A DNA stretch of 64,000 nucleotides, taken from positions 45,655 to 109,654 of the forward strand of contig JAJFHZ010000008.1 of NCBI GenBank assembly GCA_021775355.1, written 5' to 3'. The notes beneath the pieces are model-generated. The model searched no databases and was not told where the DNA came from. It saw nothing but the letters and a program-made list of their open reading frames with translations. Positions 17,480-25,958 of the stretch are shown here, piece by piece. Position 1 is the first letter of the stretch. Every line of letters begins with the position of its first letter. The stretch is from Amylibacter sp. GTDB lineage: Bacteria > Pseudomonadota > Alphaproteobacteria > Rhodobacterales > Rhodobacteraceae. Both the position numbers and the translations under genes were made by a program.

Positions 17480-17683
17480 CTACTGCCCCCTACCCCCCAT
17501 CTCCCTGATCATCACCTGCACAATCCTGTGATCCTGTCTCACCTGAATATCCGTGATTTCCGGCCTTTCCAGCAGGGCACGCAACAGTTGTGTAAACGGA
17601 TCGTCGGGGTCGTACTTTTTACTTCTATGCAGGTAGCCCAGCACCCAGCAGCGTTGTTCATCATTCAATCGGATGGTTTTCAA
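17480..17683 (-). CDS. Small protein of unknown function, copy A (follows structured RNA)
   Basis: A 67-residue protein that I do not recognise. The TTG start at 17683 is chosen because AAGGGG lies 6 nt upstream and the site aligns exactly with the AAGGAG-ATG of the second copy at 37709. The two proteins share IRLxxxQRxWxxxYL, DPxDxF, LLxxL and a final P (16 of 38 aligned positions by my count). The fold looks helical. It lies directly downstream of the terminator of the structured RNA, so its expression may depend on readthrough. No known domain is visible. Confidence 0.7.
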   Translation of the reverse strand: MKTIRLNDEQRCWVLGYLHRSKKYDPDDPFTQLLRALLERPEITDIQVRQDHRIVQVMIREMGGRGQ

Positions 17684-17710
17684 ATCAGTCCCCTTAAAAA
17701 TTTTCAAATG

Positions 17711-17945
17711 AAAACGGCTGTCGAAATGCTTCGACAGCCGGGGAGTTCAAAAGTCGCCGTCAGACGACCGCTGTAACCTTTAGGCCGAAACCCTGGACAT
17801 ACGTCACAGCCTCCCCGACCATAATCGAGGAGGTGTTATTGCGGTCAACACCGACCGCTGACGGCGAGGTTTTGAAGCCCCGAGGCTGGCAATTCAGCCC
17901 TGAAATCAGGATAGGTCATCAGCTTGGGCAGGGAAAGGGAAAATT
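17711..17945 (-). ncRNA. Structured RNA element, copy A (candidate riboswitch/attenuator or small RNA)
   Basis: Read on the minus strand, it starts near 17945 and ends in an intrinsic terminator at 17715-17740. One long helix joins GGCTG/CAGCC (17884-17888 with 17735-17739), CCCC/GGGG (17878-17881 with 17740-17743), TTTTGAA/TTCAAAA (17870-17876 with 17746-17752) and CTGACGGCGA/TCGCCGTCAG (17858-17867 with 17754-17763). Inside lies GCGGTC/GACCGC (17841-17846 with 17766-17771) and further small hairpins. The second copy at 37736-37973 keeps these helices with changed sequences. The basal CAGCC strand is also used by the terminator stem. I do not recognise the class. Confidence 0.72.
17715..17740 (-). 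terminator. Intrinsic terminator at the end of RNA copy A
   Basis: An 11-bp perfect stem, CGGCTGTCGAA with its complement TTCGACAGCCG, closes a 4-nt loop and is followed on the minus strand by TTTTC. It lies 31 bp before the small-protein start codon. The counterpart at 37740-37765 differs by one loop base only. Confidence 0.8.
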
Positions 17946-18075
17946 GGCGGGATATGTGGTATGTCATCACCCCCTCAGCAAAAACTTGAATTTCGTCAAA
18001 AATTTACCACATTAATATAATAACGGTATACTAGAGTATATTTAGTAATGTCATGTAGAGTAGCGAGGTAACCCA

Positions 18076-18819
18076 ATGGATAGCGTATTCATCAATCCAT
18101 CACATCGTCAGGTCGCTTATGCAATGCCGACCGGCGAGACTGATCAAACAGCACAAAAACCCTATATTTATCCGGATTATTCCAATGCGGAACGCATCGC
18201 TGACGGGCTGGTGCATATGGCCGGCATCAGCTGCGCGCTGATCGGCAGCATTGCACTGATCACCCTTGTCAGCGGCCCGGGCAGCCTAAGCGATCTTTTC
18301 GCGACATGGGTTTACGCCATTGTGATTTTAACGGCATTTGTCGCGTCGGCTGCCTATCATATGACGCCGTGGGAACACCTGCGCCCCGCATTCCGCCGCT
18401 TTGATCACGCCGCGATCTTTCTGAAAATCGCCGGCACCTACACCCCGCTTGTGGTGTTGATTGGCAGCAATTTCAGCTATCTGGTTTTGGGGATTGTCTG
18501 GGCCACCGCACTTTACGGTGTATCACGGCGGCTGTACCACTGGCACGAGCCCGGCATGGGTTCAACATTTCTTTATCTGGGTCTGGGCTGGGCCAGCCTT
18601 GCACTGGCGTGGCCAATGACCCAAACGATACCGGCGCTTAGCTTTTGGTTGGTGATCGCAGGTGGCTTGACCTATACGGCCGGCGTGATCTTTTACAAAT
18701 GGGAAAGTTTGCGGTTTTCAAACGCGATTTGGCATGTATTCGTGCTGGCCGCATCGGCCTGTCATTTTTCCGCGATCTTTATTGGCGAGCTGGCAAAACA
18801 AGGCCATTATCCGTTTTAG
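18076..18819 (+). CDS. trhA: PAQR-family membrane homeostasis protein TrhA (hemolysin III family)
   Basis: A 247-residue, seven-helix membrane protein of the hemolysin III/PAQR family. The conserved motifs are ERIADGLVHMAGISCALIG (residues about 35-53), FDHAAIFLKIAGTYTPLV, and HVFVLAASACHF near the C-terminus; the Ser/His/Asp residues form the zinc-hydrolase-like site. Bacterial members influence membrane fluidity balance. About 35 soluble residues precede the first helix. It stands alone. A GC-rich hairpin (18827-18844) follows and may terminate it and the convergent peroxidase-like gene. Confidence 0.9.
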   Translation: MDSVFINPSHRQVAYAMPTGETDQTAQKPYIYPDYSNAERIADGLVHMAGISCALIGSIALITLVSGPGSLSDLFATWVYAIVILTAFVASAAYHMTPWEHLRPAFRRFDHAAIFLKIAGTYTPLVVLIGSNFSYLVLGIVWATALYGVSRRLYHWHEPGMGSTFLYLGLGWASLALAWPMTQTIPALSFWLVIAGGLTYTAGVIFYKWESLRFSNAIWHVFVLAASACHFSAIFIGELAKQGHYPF

Positions 18820-18826
18820 CAGGTGT

Positions 18827-18844
18827 GGCGCGACTATACGCGCC
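18827..18844. terminator. Hairpin between convergent genes
   Basis: GGCGCG-N6-CGCGCC forms a perfect 6-bp stem between the stop codons of the TrhA gene and the convergent AhpD-like gene. No U-run follows on either strand, so termination here is only a suggestion. Confidence 0.4.
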
Positions 18845-18863
18845 CTGCCCGCCGGTTGCGGCC

Positions 18864-19436
18864 TTAAATATCCCGCGCCATGGCAAAAAACTCATCATTC
18901 GGGCGCATACCCGTGACATTTACCATACGATTGCTTAGCCCGAAGAACGCGGTGATAGCGCCGATATCCCAGATGTCTTCATCCGAAAATCCGTGGGTAT
19001 AAAGCGTGTCGTAATCGCCCTGTCCGACTTCATTGCTGTGCAGGCAAACTTTCATAGCGAAATCCAGCATCGCCTTTTGGCGCGGCGTGATATCCGCCTT
19101 GCGGTAGTTCACCGCCACCTGATCGGCGATCAACGCGTTTTTGGCACGAATACGCAACACGGCACCGTGGGCAATGACGCAATACAGACAGCCGTTTACG
19201 TTTGAAGTAGCAACGATAATCATTTCACGGTCGGCCTGTGTCAGCCCGCTTTCCTTTTCCATCAGCGCATCGTGATAGGCAAAAAAGGCGCGAAATTCGG
19301 CGGGGCGGTGGGCAAAAGTCAGGAACACGTTCGGCACAAAGCCCGCTTTTTCCTGCACCGCCAGAATCCGTTCGCGGATGTCTTCAGGCATATCGCTGAT
19401 TTCAGGAACGGGGAAACGACTGATTGGGTGGGTCAT
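18864..19436 (-). CDS. Peroxidase-related enzyme, carboxymuconolactone decarboxylase/AhpD family
   Basis: A 190-residue AhpD-like protein. The redox motif CxxC with a downstream His is in NVNGCLYCVIAHGAVLR (about residues 79-95), and the N-terminal part, SRFPVPEISDMPEDIRERI, is typical of the uncharacterised peroxidase-related subfamily. These proteins reduce peroxides or relay electrons to peroxiredoxins. It may form a short operon start or end with slyX, which lies 21 bp upstream on the same strand. Substrate not known. Confidence 0.88.
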   Translation of the reverse strand: MTHPISRFPVPEISDMPEDIRERILAVQEKAGFVPNVFLTFAHRPAEFRAFFAYHDALMEKESGLTQADREMIIVATSNVNGCLYCVIAHGAVLRIRAKNALIADQVAVNYRKADITPRQKAMLDFAMKVCLHSNEVGQGDYDTLYTHGFSDEDIWDIGAITAFFGLSNRMVNVTGMRPNDEFFAMARDI

Positions 19437-19457
19437 GTTGCTCTCTTGTTTATTTTC

Positions 19458-19670
19458 TTACCAATGGGGTGGGGGTTTGTCGCCAACCGCAATACCGGAC
19501 ATGGCTTCAGCCTCGGCTTCGGCTGCGCGTTGCATCAGCATTTGAATGCGCTTTTCGGCCTGTTCCAGACGTTTGGCTTGATCGGCCACGATTTCGGATA
19601 ATTCCTCAACCATGCACATAGCGTGGGACAGTTGAATTTCCAATTCGGTTATGCGGTTTTTGTCATCCAT
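19458..19670 (-). CDS. slyX: SlyX family protein
   Basis: A 70-residue coiled-coil protein. The heptad-rich body (ITELEIQLSHAMCMVEELSE and onward) and the C-terminal DKPPPHW signature are diagnostic of SlyX. Its function is unclear in all bacteria. It is divergent from hisS, with 73 bp between start codons, and lies upstream of the AhpD-like gene on the same strand. Confidence 0.9.
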   Translation of the reverse strand: MDDKNRITELEIQLSHAMCMVEELSEIVADQAKRLEQAEKRIQMLMQRAAEAEAEAMSGIAVGDKPPPHW

Positions 19671-19743
19671 ATAGCTGTCTTACAAACTTGCCCCCTTGGG
19701 CGCAATCCGATAGATGCCTATTCAAGTAAAGGAGTGCCGGGCG

Positions 19744-21279
19744 ATGGCCAGAGACAAAAAGAAAAAACCTGTAAGACCGCGCGCATTACCGCCAAAGGGG
19801 TTTCGCGACTATTTCGGTGCGGAAGTGGCAGAGCGCAATGCGATGTTGAATGAAATCGCAGAGGTTTATCATCGCTACGGGTTTGATGCGCTGGAAAGTT
19901 CCGCCGTGGAAACGGTCGAGGCTTTGGGCAGTTTTCTGCCGGATGTGGAACGCCCCAATGCGGGTGTGTTCGCGTGGCAGGACGAAGACGATGCATGGAT
20001 GGCGTTGCGCTATGATCTGACGGCGCCCTTGGCGCGCGTCTATGCCCAACACCGCAATGATTTGCCCACGCCATACCGCCGCTACGCGATGGGCCCCGTG
20101 TGGCGCAACGAAAAGCCGGGGCCGGGTCGGTATCGGCAGTTTTATCAGTGCGACGCAGATACAGTTGGTGCTGCAAGCGTGGCCGCGGATGCCGAGATTT
20201 GCGCGATGTTGTCGGATACTTTGGAAGCGGTTGGGATTGAGCGTGGTGATTACATCGTACGGGTGAATAACCGCAAGGTTTTGAACGGGGTTCTGGAAAA
20301 TTTATTTGGGTCTGTCATTTCGAATACAGATGAAGATAAGGAACTTTCCGAAGATTATAATAGGATAATGTCGGACAATATCCTTCGTACTGTTGATAAA
20401 TTTGATAAAGTTGGCGAGCAAGGTGTCCGTGAACTTCTATCTGGTGGTAGGAAGGATGCCTCTGGTGCATTTATTGAGGGTTTAGGATTATCGAATGATC
20501 AAGCTAATATAGTCATTTCTTTTCTAAAATCTAAAGGAAGCTCTTCTTCAGAAACCTTTAATAATCTAAGAAAAGTTGTTGGTAATTCTGGTATTGGCCT
20601 TGAGGGTATCAACGAGCTTGAAACCATCAGTGATCTATTAACGGCAGGGGGCTATGGCCCTGACCGCATAGAAATTGACCCTTCCGTTGTGCGCGGCCTC
20701 GGTTATTACACCGGCCCCGTCTATGAAGCCGAACTTACCTTCGAAATCCTCGATGCCAAGGGCCGCAAACGCCAGTTTGGTTCGGTCGCTGGTGGTGGGC
20801 GGTACGACGATCTGGTGAAGCGTTTCACAGGTCAGGAAGTGCCTGCAACGGGGGTGTCTATTGGCGTTGATCGCCTGTTGGCAGCTTTGCGTGAAAAGGG
20901 GCGAATTTCGTCCCAAGCCAAAGGGCCGGTTGTAGTCACGGTGATGGATCGCGACCGTATGGGCGATTATCAGAAAATGGTGACCGAATTGCGCAATGCG
21001 GGTATTCGGGCAGAAGTTTATCTGGGCAACCCAAAAAACTTCGGTAACCAGCTGAAATATGCCGACAAGCGCGAAAGCCCTGTGGCGGTAATCGAGGGCG
21101 GCAATGAAAAAGACGCAGGCGTGGTGCAGATCAAGGATTTGGCCTTGGGTGCACGATTGTCAGCCGAGATCGAAACGGCGGAAGAATGGAAAGCACAACC
21201 GGCACAGATCGAGATTAAACGGTCTGATCTGGTAGCAGAAGTGCGCAAGATGATTGCCCGCGCAGAAGGTTTGGACTGA
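19744..21279 (+). CDS. hisS: Histidine--tRNA ligase
   Basis: A 511-residue class II aminoacyl-tRNA synthetase. Start ATG 19744 ([25 protein letters not shown]) is used; the upstream ATG extension is not conserved in character. Motif 2 is in [20 protein letters not shown], the HisA signature in [15 protein letters not shown], and motif 3 in [12 protein letters not shown] to [12 protein letters not shown]-terminal anticodon domain ends the protein. Codons from about 20300 to 20640 are strikingly AT-rich and use AGA/AGG arginine codons, unlike the flanks, suggesting a recombined segment. It overlaps hisZ by 1 bp. Confidence 0.96.
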   Translation: MARDKKKKPVRPRALPPKGFRDYFGAEVAERNAMLNEIAEVYHRYGFDALESSAVETVEALGSFLPDVERPNAGVFAWQDEDDAWMALRYDLTAPLARVYAQHRNDLPTPYRRYAMGPVWRNEKPGPGRYRQFYQCDADTVGAASVAADAEICAMLSDTLEAVGIERGDYIVRVNNRKVLNGVLENLFGSVISNTDEDKELSEDYNRIMSDNILRTVDKFDKVGEQGVRELLSGGRKDASGAFIEGLGLSNDQANIVISFLKSKGSSSSETFNNLRKVVGNSGIGLEGINELETISDLLTAGGYGPDRIEIDPSVVRGLGYYTGPVYEAELTFEILDAKGRKRQFGSVAGGGRYDDLVKRFTGQEVPATGVSIGVDRLLAALREKGRISSQAKGPVVVTVMDRDRMGDYQKMVTELRNAGIRAEVYLGNPKNFGNQLKYADKRESPVAVIEGGNEKDAGVVQIKDLALGARLSAEIETAEEWKAQPAQIEIKRSDLVAEVRKMIARAEGLD

Positions 21280-22367
21280 TGTCACCTGTTGCGGTGAAAA
21301 CACTGGCGGGGCAATTATCCGATGCGTTTCTGGCGGCGGGTGCTGTACCGGTTGAAGCCGAAGCCTTGCAACCTGCGGAAGTGTTGCTGGACCTTTACGG
21401 CGAAGATATTCGGGGCCGCGCCTATGTAACGGATGACCCTGTTGACGGCGAACAGATGCTGCGGCCCGATTTCACGGTACCCGTCGTGCAAATGCATATG
21501 GCAGATGGTGCCGAGCCTGCGCGCTATACCTATAACGGACCTATTTGGCGGAAACAGGAACCGGGTGCCGGACGCGCCAAGGAATATCTGCAAGTAGGGT
21601 ATGAGCTGTTCGATCGCCATGACCCTGCGGCGGCGGATGCTGAAGTTTTCGCACTGTTTCACAAAATTTTGCAACCTTACGGTTTGCGTATGGCAACTGG
21701 CGATGTGGGACTGTTGGCCACCGCCATTGAAGGATTGACCACCACAACGCGGCGTAAAGAACGGTTGAAACGGCAGATTTGGCGACCCGAACGGTTTCGC
21801 CAATTGCTGGACTGGTACAGCGGTAAGGTTGATAACCTACCGTCGCGTGCCGCATTGTTAAATCAGGTTGAAGCGAAAGGTGTAGAGACTGTTCTGACAG
21901 CGGCACAGCCTTTATTGGGCGTGCGCAATACCGCCGAAATTCTGGCGCGCGTTGCAAGTCTGCAAGATGATGCAAGCACGGCCCCGATCCCTGCCGTTGA
22001 GGTCGAGGTTCTGGAAGAATTGTTGGCGGTTCATGGCCCTGCAATAGAAGCATTACGTTCGTTACGCGGCACGCAAGATCGACTGGACGGTTTCGCGCCG
22101 GCCGTTGACCGGCTTGAAGCGCGTTTGAATGCACTGGCAAGCAAAGGTGTAGATGTGGAAACACTGCCGTTTGAGGCCAGCTTCGGGCTGACCTCGCTTG
22201 AATATTACGATGGGTTCGTGTTCGGTTTTTTCGATGGGCAAAACCCGATTTCAAGCGGGGGGCGCTATGATGCCCTGACGGCTGTTTTAGGTCAGGGACG
22301 CTCTATTCCCGCCGTGGGCGGGGTTATTCGCCCCGATGCTTTGGCCAACGTAGGAGGCGGGACATGA
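21279..22367 (+). CDS. hisZ: ATP phosphoribosyltransferase regulatory subunit
   Basis: A 362-residue HisS-like protein without tRNA charging activity that forms a complex with short HisG. Class II motifs are present in altered form: MLRPDFTVPVVQMHM, YNGPIWRKQEPGAGRAKEYLQVGYELF (key: GPIWRKQEPG) and the C-terminal SSGGRYDALTAVLG. It overlaps hisS (TGATG) and hisG (ATGA), so the three are translationally coupled. The complex catalyses and regulates the first step of histidine synthesis. Confidence 0.94.
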   Translation: MSPVAVKTLAGQLSDAFLAAGAVPVEAEALQPAEVLLDLYGEDIRGRAYVTDDPVDGEQMLRPDFTVPVVQMHMADGAEPARYTYNGPIWRKQEPGAGRAKEYLQVGYELFDRHDPAAADAEVFALFHKILQPYGLRMATGDVGLLATAIEGLTTTTRRKERLKRQIWRPERFRQLLDWYSGKVDNLPSRAALLNQVEAKGVETVLTAAQPLLGVRNTAEILARVASLQDDASTAPIPAVEVEVLEELLAVHGPAIEALRSLRGTQDRLDGFAPAVDRLEARLNALASKGVDVETLPFEASFGLTSLEYYDGFVFGFFDGQNPISSGGRYDALTAVLGQGRSIPAVGGVIRPDALANVGGGT

Positions 22368-23074
22368 GCGTTTTGAAACTTGCTGTGCCTTCCAAGGGGC
22401 GATTGCAGGAAAAAACCATGGCGTGGTTTGCCGAACGCGGGATCAGCGTATCGCGCACGGGTTCCGAACGAGAATATTCGGGTACTGTATCAGGCGTCAA
22501 CGGGGTTGAATTAGTGATGTTGTCAGCCGGTGAAATCCCACGCGAGCTGAAAGCGGGACGTATTCATCTGGGCGTGACGGGCACTGATCTGATCCATGAG
22601 AAACTGCCGCTATGGCAGCGTGATGTGGTGAACCTGCAAGAGCTTGGTTTCGGACAAGCGGATCTGATCATTGCGGTTCCCAAGGGCTGGGTTGATGTGG
22701 ATTGTGTTGAGGATCTGGATGGTGTTGCAGCGCAATTTCGTGCCAATCACGGCTACCGTCTGCGTATTGCCACCAAGTATCACAATCTGGTGCGTGGTTT
22801 TTTGCGCGCCCGCGGCGTGGCAGACTACCAACTGGTCGACAGCCAAGGTGCGACCGAAGGTGTGGTGAAAAACCTGACAGCAGAAGCAATTGCAGATATA
22901 ACATCATCCGGTGCAACGCTGGACGCGAACCATTTGAAAGTCTTATCCGATGGGTTGATTTTACAATCGCAGGCTTGTGTTTTTGCCAGCCGCACTGCGG
23001 ATTGGTCGGATACATCGCGGGCCGCATTACACGATATGGTGGCGAAAACTGGCTGGGATATTACGGGGATTTAA
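22364..23074 (+). CDS. hisG: ATP phosphoribosyltransferase catalytic subunit
   Basis: A 236-residue short-form HisG, which lacks the C-terminal regulatory domain and therefore needs HisZ, encoded just upstream with a 4-bp overlap. It condenses ATP and PRPP. Visible motifs are LAVPSKGRLQEKTMAWF at the N-terminus, GVTGTDLI, and the PRPP-binding segment ATEGVVKNLTAEAIADITSSG (key: DITSSGATL). The stop precedes panC by 1 bp. Confidence 0.96.
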   Translation: MSVLKLAVPSKGRLQEKTMAWFAERGISVSRTGSEREYSGTVSGVNGVELVMLSAGEIPRELKAGRIHLGVTGTDLIHEKLPLWQRDVVNLQELGFGQADLIIAVPKGWVDVDCVEDLDGVAAQFRANHGYRLRIATKYHNLVRGFLRARGVADYQLVDSQGATEGVVKNLTAEAIADITSSGATLDANHLKVLSDGLILQSQACVFASRTADWSDTSRAALHDMVAKTGWDITGI

Positions 23075-23075
23075 T

Positions 23076-23924
23076 ATGGTAATCCAAACATTTCGAACTG
23101 TTCGGGACATGCGTGCACAGGTTACCGCATGGAAAGCCGATGGTTTACGCGTAGGGCTGGTCCCGACGATGGGTGGTTTACATGCCGGGCATATCGCGCT
23201 TGTGCAGTCGGCTTTGGCACAAACCGATCGCGTGATTACGACGATTTTTGTAAATCCAACGCAGTTTGGGGCCGGTGAAGATTTGGACAGCTATCCGCAA
23301 ACAGAAACCGAAGACAGTGCAAAAGTCGCGGATGCGGGCGGGCATGCAATGTTCATCCCGTCGGCGTCTGAAATGTACCCTTCAGGCTTTTCAACCCGCG
23401 TGGTTGTGGACGGGTTGACCGATTGTTTGTGCGGGGTAACCCGGCCCGGGCATATGGATGGTGTTTCACAAGTAGTGACGAAGCTTTTGAACCAAGCCCA
23501 TGCGGATGTGGCGTTTTTTGGCGAAAAAGATTGGCAGCAGCTTGCAGTGATCAAGCGGTTGGCGCGGGATTTGGATATCGATACGGAAATTCGCGGCGTG
23601 CCAACTGTCCGCGATGATTACGGGTTGGCACTGTCATCGCGCAATGGGTATTTGAACGCAGAAGAAATAGAGATTGCACGCAAATTGAACGTGGTTTTAA
23701 AAAAAGCGGCTTACGATATTGCGGCAGGCGGCTTTGCAATTGACGAATGTATGAAAGCGGCCAAGGCCCTGATGAAAGCCGGATTTGACAAGGTGGATTA
23801 TGTGGAATGCCGCGACGCCGAAACCCTGGAATTGATCGATAAAGCCGATGGGCGGTCGTGCCGGATATTCGCAGCAGCACATGTGGGCCGTGCGCGGCTG
23901 ATCGACAATCATCAGGTGAATTAA
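23076..23924 (+). CDS. panC: Pantothenate synthetase
   Basis: A 282-residue enzyme joining pantoate and beta-alanine with ATP. The nucleotidyltransferase motif is GLVPTMGGLHAGHIALV (HAGH, about residue 37), and other signatures are FVNPTQFGAGEDLDSYP, FFGEKDWQQL and SSRNGYL. Start ATG 23076 follows ACGGGGAT and the hisG stop; the longer form reading into hisG is rejected. It ends the hisS-hisZ-hisG-panC run, so it is probably cotranscribed. panB is not adjacent. Confidence 0.95.
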   Translation: MVIQTFRTVRDMRAQVTAWKADGLRVGLVPTMGGLHAGHIALVQSALAQTDRVITTIFVNPTQFGAGEDLDSYPQTETEDSAKVADAGGHAMFIPSASEMYPSGFSTRVVVDGLTDCLCGVTRPGHMDGVSQVVTKLLNQAHADVAFFGEKDWQQLAVIKRLARDLDIDTEIRGVPTVRDDYGLALSSRNGYLNAEEIEIARKLNVVLKKAAYDIAAGGFAIDECMKAAKALMKAGFDKVDYVECRDAETLELIDKADGRSCRIFAAAHVGRARLIDNHQVN

Positions 23925-23925
23925 C

Positions 23926-24116
23926 TTGAAAATAAGCGCGGCACGCCGCCGCTTCGAACTGCTGAAACGCGCCTATGTTGAGGCAAGACATTCAAAGCAC
24001 TACAAGATTACGAAGAGGAACTGGCATGGCTGGTAGGGTGTGTGGAACGGTTGATTAGGTGGTGGATAAGGTGCGTGCAGGTGGTATTGATGGGGGTGGG
24101 TGATACGCCTCAATGA
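23926..24116 (+). pseudogene. Remnant of a HEPN-domain protein
   Basis: Reading from 23926, the frame encodes RRFELLKRAYVEARHSKHYKIT, the C-terminal part of HEPN-domain proteins (family pattern ELLKRAYVEARxSxHYxIT-EEELxWL; key residues AYVEARHSKHYKIT). At about 24012 one G is missing; shifting frame restores EEELAWLVGCVERLI, after which the sequence drifts to a stop at 24114. Only the C-terminal half survives, with no start or nucleotidyltransferase partner. Best read as the decayed end of a HEPN/MNT-type toxin-antitoxin gene. Confidence 0.65.
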
Positions 24117-24151
24117 ATGGCAACTAAGAGCCCTTTTCTACCAAACAGAGG

Positions 24152-25060
24152 ATGCTGCCACTTGAACAGATTGATAAAATTGCGACGGGCATTTATGGCC
24201 CAAAGGAGACTTCCCAGCCTAAAATTGATATAGTTATTTATAATAGATTGACGCAGGAGGGACAAATGGCGGGTTTTTTCGGAACTAAACAGCAAATGGC
24301 ATTGCAAGCCATCGCTGAAGATGCACGTGAATGGACGATGAACACACCCGGTGCATGTGATCCTGGGCGATTTTTAGGAACTGATAATCCGGACGAATTG
24401 GGTTGGGGCAAGATAATCGAGATCCTGAAGCGTGATGGTGCTTTCGGCTTTCGGATGATCCCGTCAAAAGATACAGCTGCAATATCTCGCAGGTTACTGG
24501 AGCACGAGTGTAGAATTGATTTTTGGGATGTTTTCGTGGCCAACCGTGAAGATGCGGTTGCGGCAGCGTCGACCGTTATTTTATCAGGATTGCCGAGAGG
24601 GTATAGTTACCTTCCAGAACTGCAAGGAGCCGAAAACCATGAGACGGTAAAAATTCAATCGTTCATGGCTGAGAACGGGATTGCCCCATTTTCCGGATCA
24701 AAATTGGCTGGCCTCGACGGCCCCGCTATCACTATCGCAATTGCGGATGAAGGCAACATTCTTGCGGCAGTGGCACACGCTTACTTCTCATACAACAAAT
24801 ATAGCCAATACAAACGATGTGCTTGGGGTGGCCTTGTTGCAGTATCTCCATTGCATCGAGGAATGGGGTTAGGTAAATACGTAAATGCAAAGATGGTGCT
24901 TGAGTGTTTTTCCCGTCTAGATGCCGAAAGTATCCATGAACTAGTTGCTGCATCGAACACACCATCACGTAGGATGGTTGAAGCAAGCGGACTGCGCCTT
25001 GATCCGACAGTTAAATGCGGTATCGCAATGAGCGGGAGTGAAGAACGCTTTACCAAGTGA
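24152..25060 (+). CDS. GNAT-family N-acetyltransferase
   Basis: A 302-residue protein. The C-terminal third holds the acetyl-CoA-binding GNAT motif: VSPLHRGMGLGKYVNAKM (key HRGMGLG), then VAASNTPSRRMVEASGLR (key N and the EASGLR turn). The N-terminal 150 residues resemble a second, degenerate acetyltransferase domain but carry no clear motif. The true start is uncertain: 24152 or the ATG at 24266, which has GGAGGGAC just upstream. It is flanked by a HEPN remnant and a methyltransferase, an accessory setting. Substrate unknown. Confidence 0.75.
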   Translation: MLPLEQIDKIATGIYGPKETSQPKIDIVIYNRLTQEGQMAGFFGTKQQMALQAIAEDAREWTMNTPGACDPGRFLGTDNPDELGWGKIIEILKRDGAFGFRMIPSKDTAAISRRLLEHECRIDFWDVFVANREDAVAAASTVILSGLPRGYSYLPELQGAENHETVKIQSFMAENGIAPFSGSKLAGLDGPAITIAIADEGNILAAVAHAYFSYNKYSQYKRCAWGGLVAVSPLHRGMGLGKYVNAKMVLECFSRLDAESIHELVAASNTPSRRMVEASGLRLDPTVKCGIAMSGSEERFTK

Positions 25061-25148
25061 TGTCTGCTTTGAGCCCAAAGTGACGGATGTTGCTCCAAAG
25101 TGTGGATTTACTCTTGTAGCTCATCACGCATTCTTTGTTGTACAGACC

Positions 25149-25958
25149 CTACTTAGTTGAGGCTACTGGTTTTGCGCAGAAGAGATGAGCTTCCTGTGGA
25201 ACACAAAGAATACCATCTTTGTAATACTGCGATAGTTCTGCGGATACCTCTGTGACCACGGTTTTTATTACGGTATCTCCTGCTTGCCTTAAATCCGCTT
25301 CAATCGGCAGAGCCATTATTTGAGAGTGCAAATCGTCGAAGCGACGTTCAAGAACCACGGCATCGTGCAGTACAATTTCAAATTCGGCATCGCGCAAGAG
25401 TTTCGTAATTACGTTTCCATCACGGAACGAAAAAGGAGCCCGCGCCTTGGTAGCGGCTGTTTCACCGACATGCCGTTCAAGTGCATCAGCCAACGCTCCA
25501 TTGAATGGGGAGACCGCACGCCAACACGTTAGGACAAGCCGTCCATTTGGGCGCAGAACCCTGTGGACTTCCTTCAAAGAGGCTGACTTGTCGGGAAAAA
25601 ATTGCAACCCTTGCTGAATGAAGCCGAAGTCAAAGGACTTATCATCACAGGGTATATTACATACATCTGCTGCATACCATTCGACGTTGTGATTGCTTTC
25701 AGGTTGGTTTTCCCGAGCCACAGTTACCATAGTTTCATTTAAATCAACCCCGACAATTCGCCCTCTGCCTGTCAAACACGAAGTGATCTCTCGGGTCAAA
25801 GCACCAGTGCCGCAAGCAATATCGATAACATGTGCACTTGGGGGTAAATCAATTTTCTCCATTGTTGCTCGCGCCAAAGGGGCAAACATCGCAGGAACAC
25901 TATGACTGTCATACTTGAGAGCCGCTTCCTTGGTCAGCTGAAACTTGTCATTCGCCAT
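25149..25958 (-). CDS. Class I SAM-dependent methyltransferase
   Basis: A 269-residue methyltransferase of the UbiE/COQ5-like group. Motif I is VIDIACGTGALTREI (about residues 42-56), the acidic end of strand 2 is VGVDLNETMV, and motif IV/post I are in DKSFDFGFIQQGLQFFPD. The C-terminal region does not show the UbiE signature, so a small-molecule methylation other than quinone synthesis is likely. It is convergent with the GNAT gene. Substrate unknown. Confidence 0.88.
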   Translation of the reverse strand: MANDKFQLTKEAALKYDSHSVPAMFAPLARATMEKIDLPPSAHVIDIACGTGALTREITSCLTGRGRIVGVDLNETMVTVARENQPESNHNVEWYAADVCNIPCDDKSFDFGFIQQGLQFFPDKSASLKEVHRVLRPNGRLVLTCWRAVSPFNGALADALERHVGETAATKARAPFSFRDGNVITKLLRDAEFEIVLHDAVVLERRFDDLHSQIMALPIEADLRQAGDTVIKTVVTEVSAELSQYYKDGILCVPQEAHLFCAKPVASTK

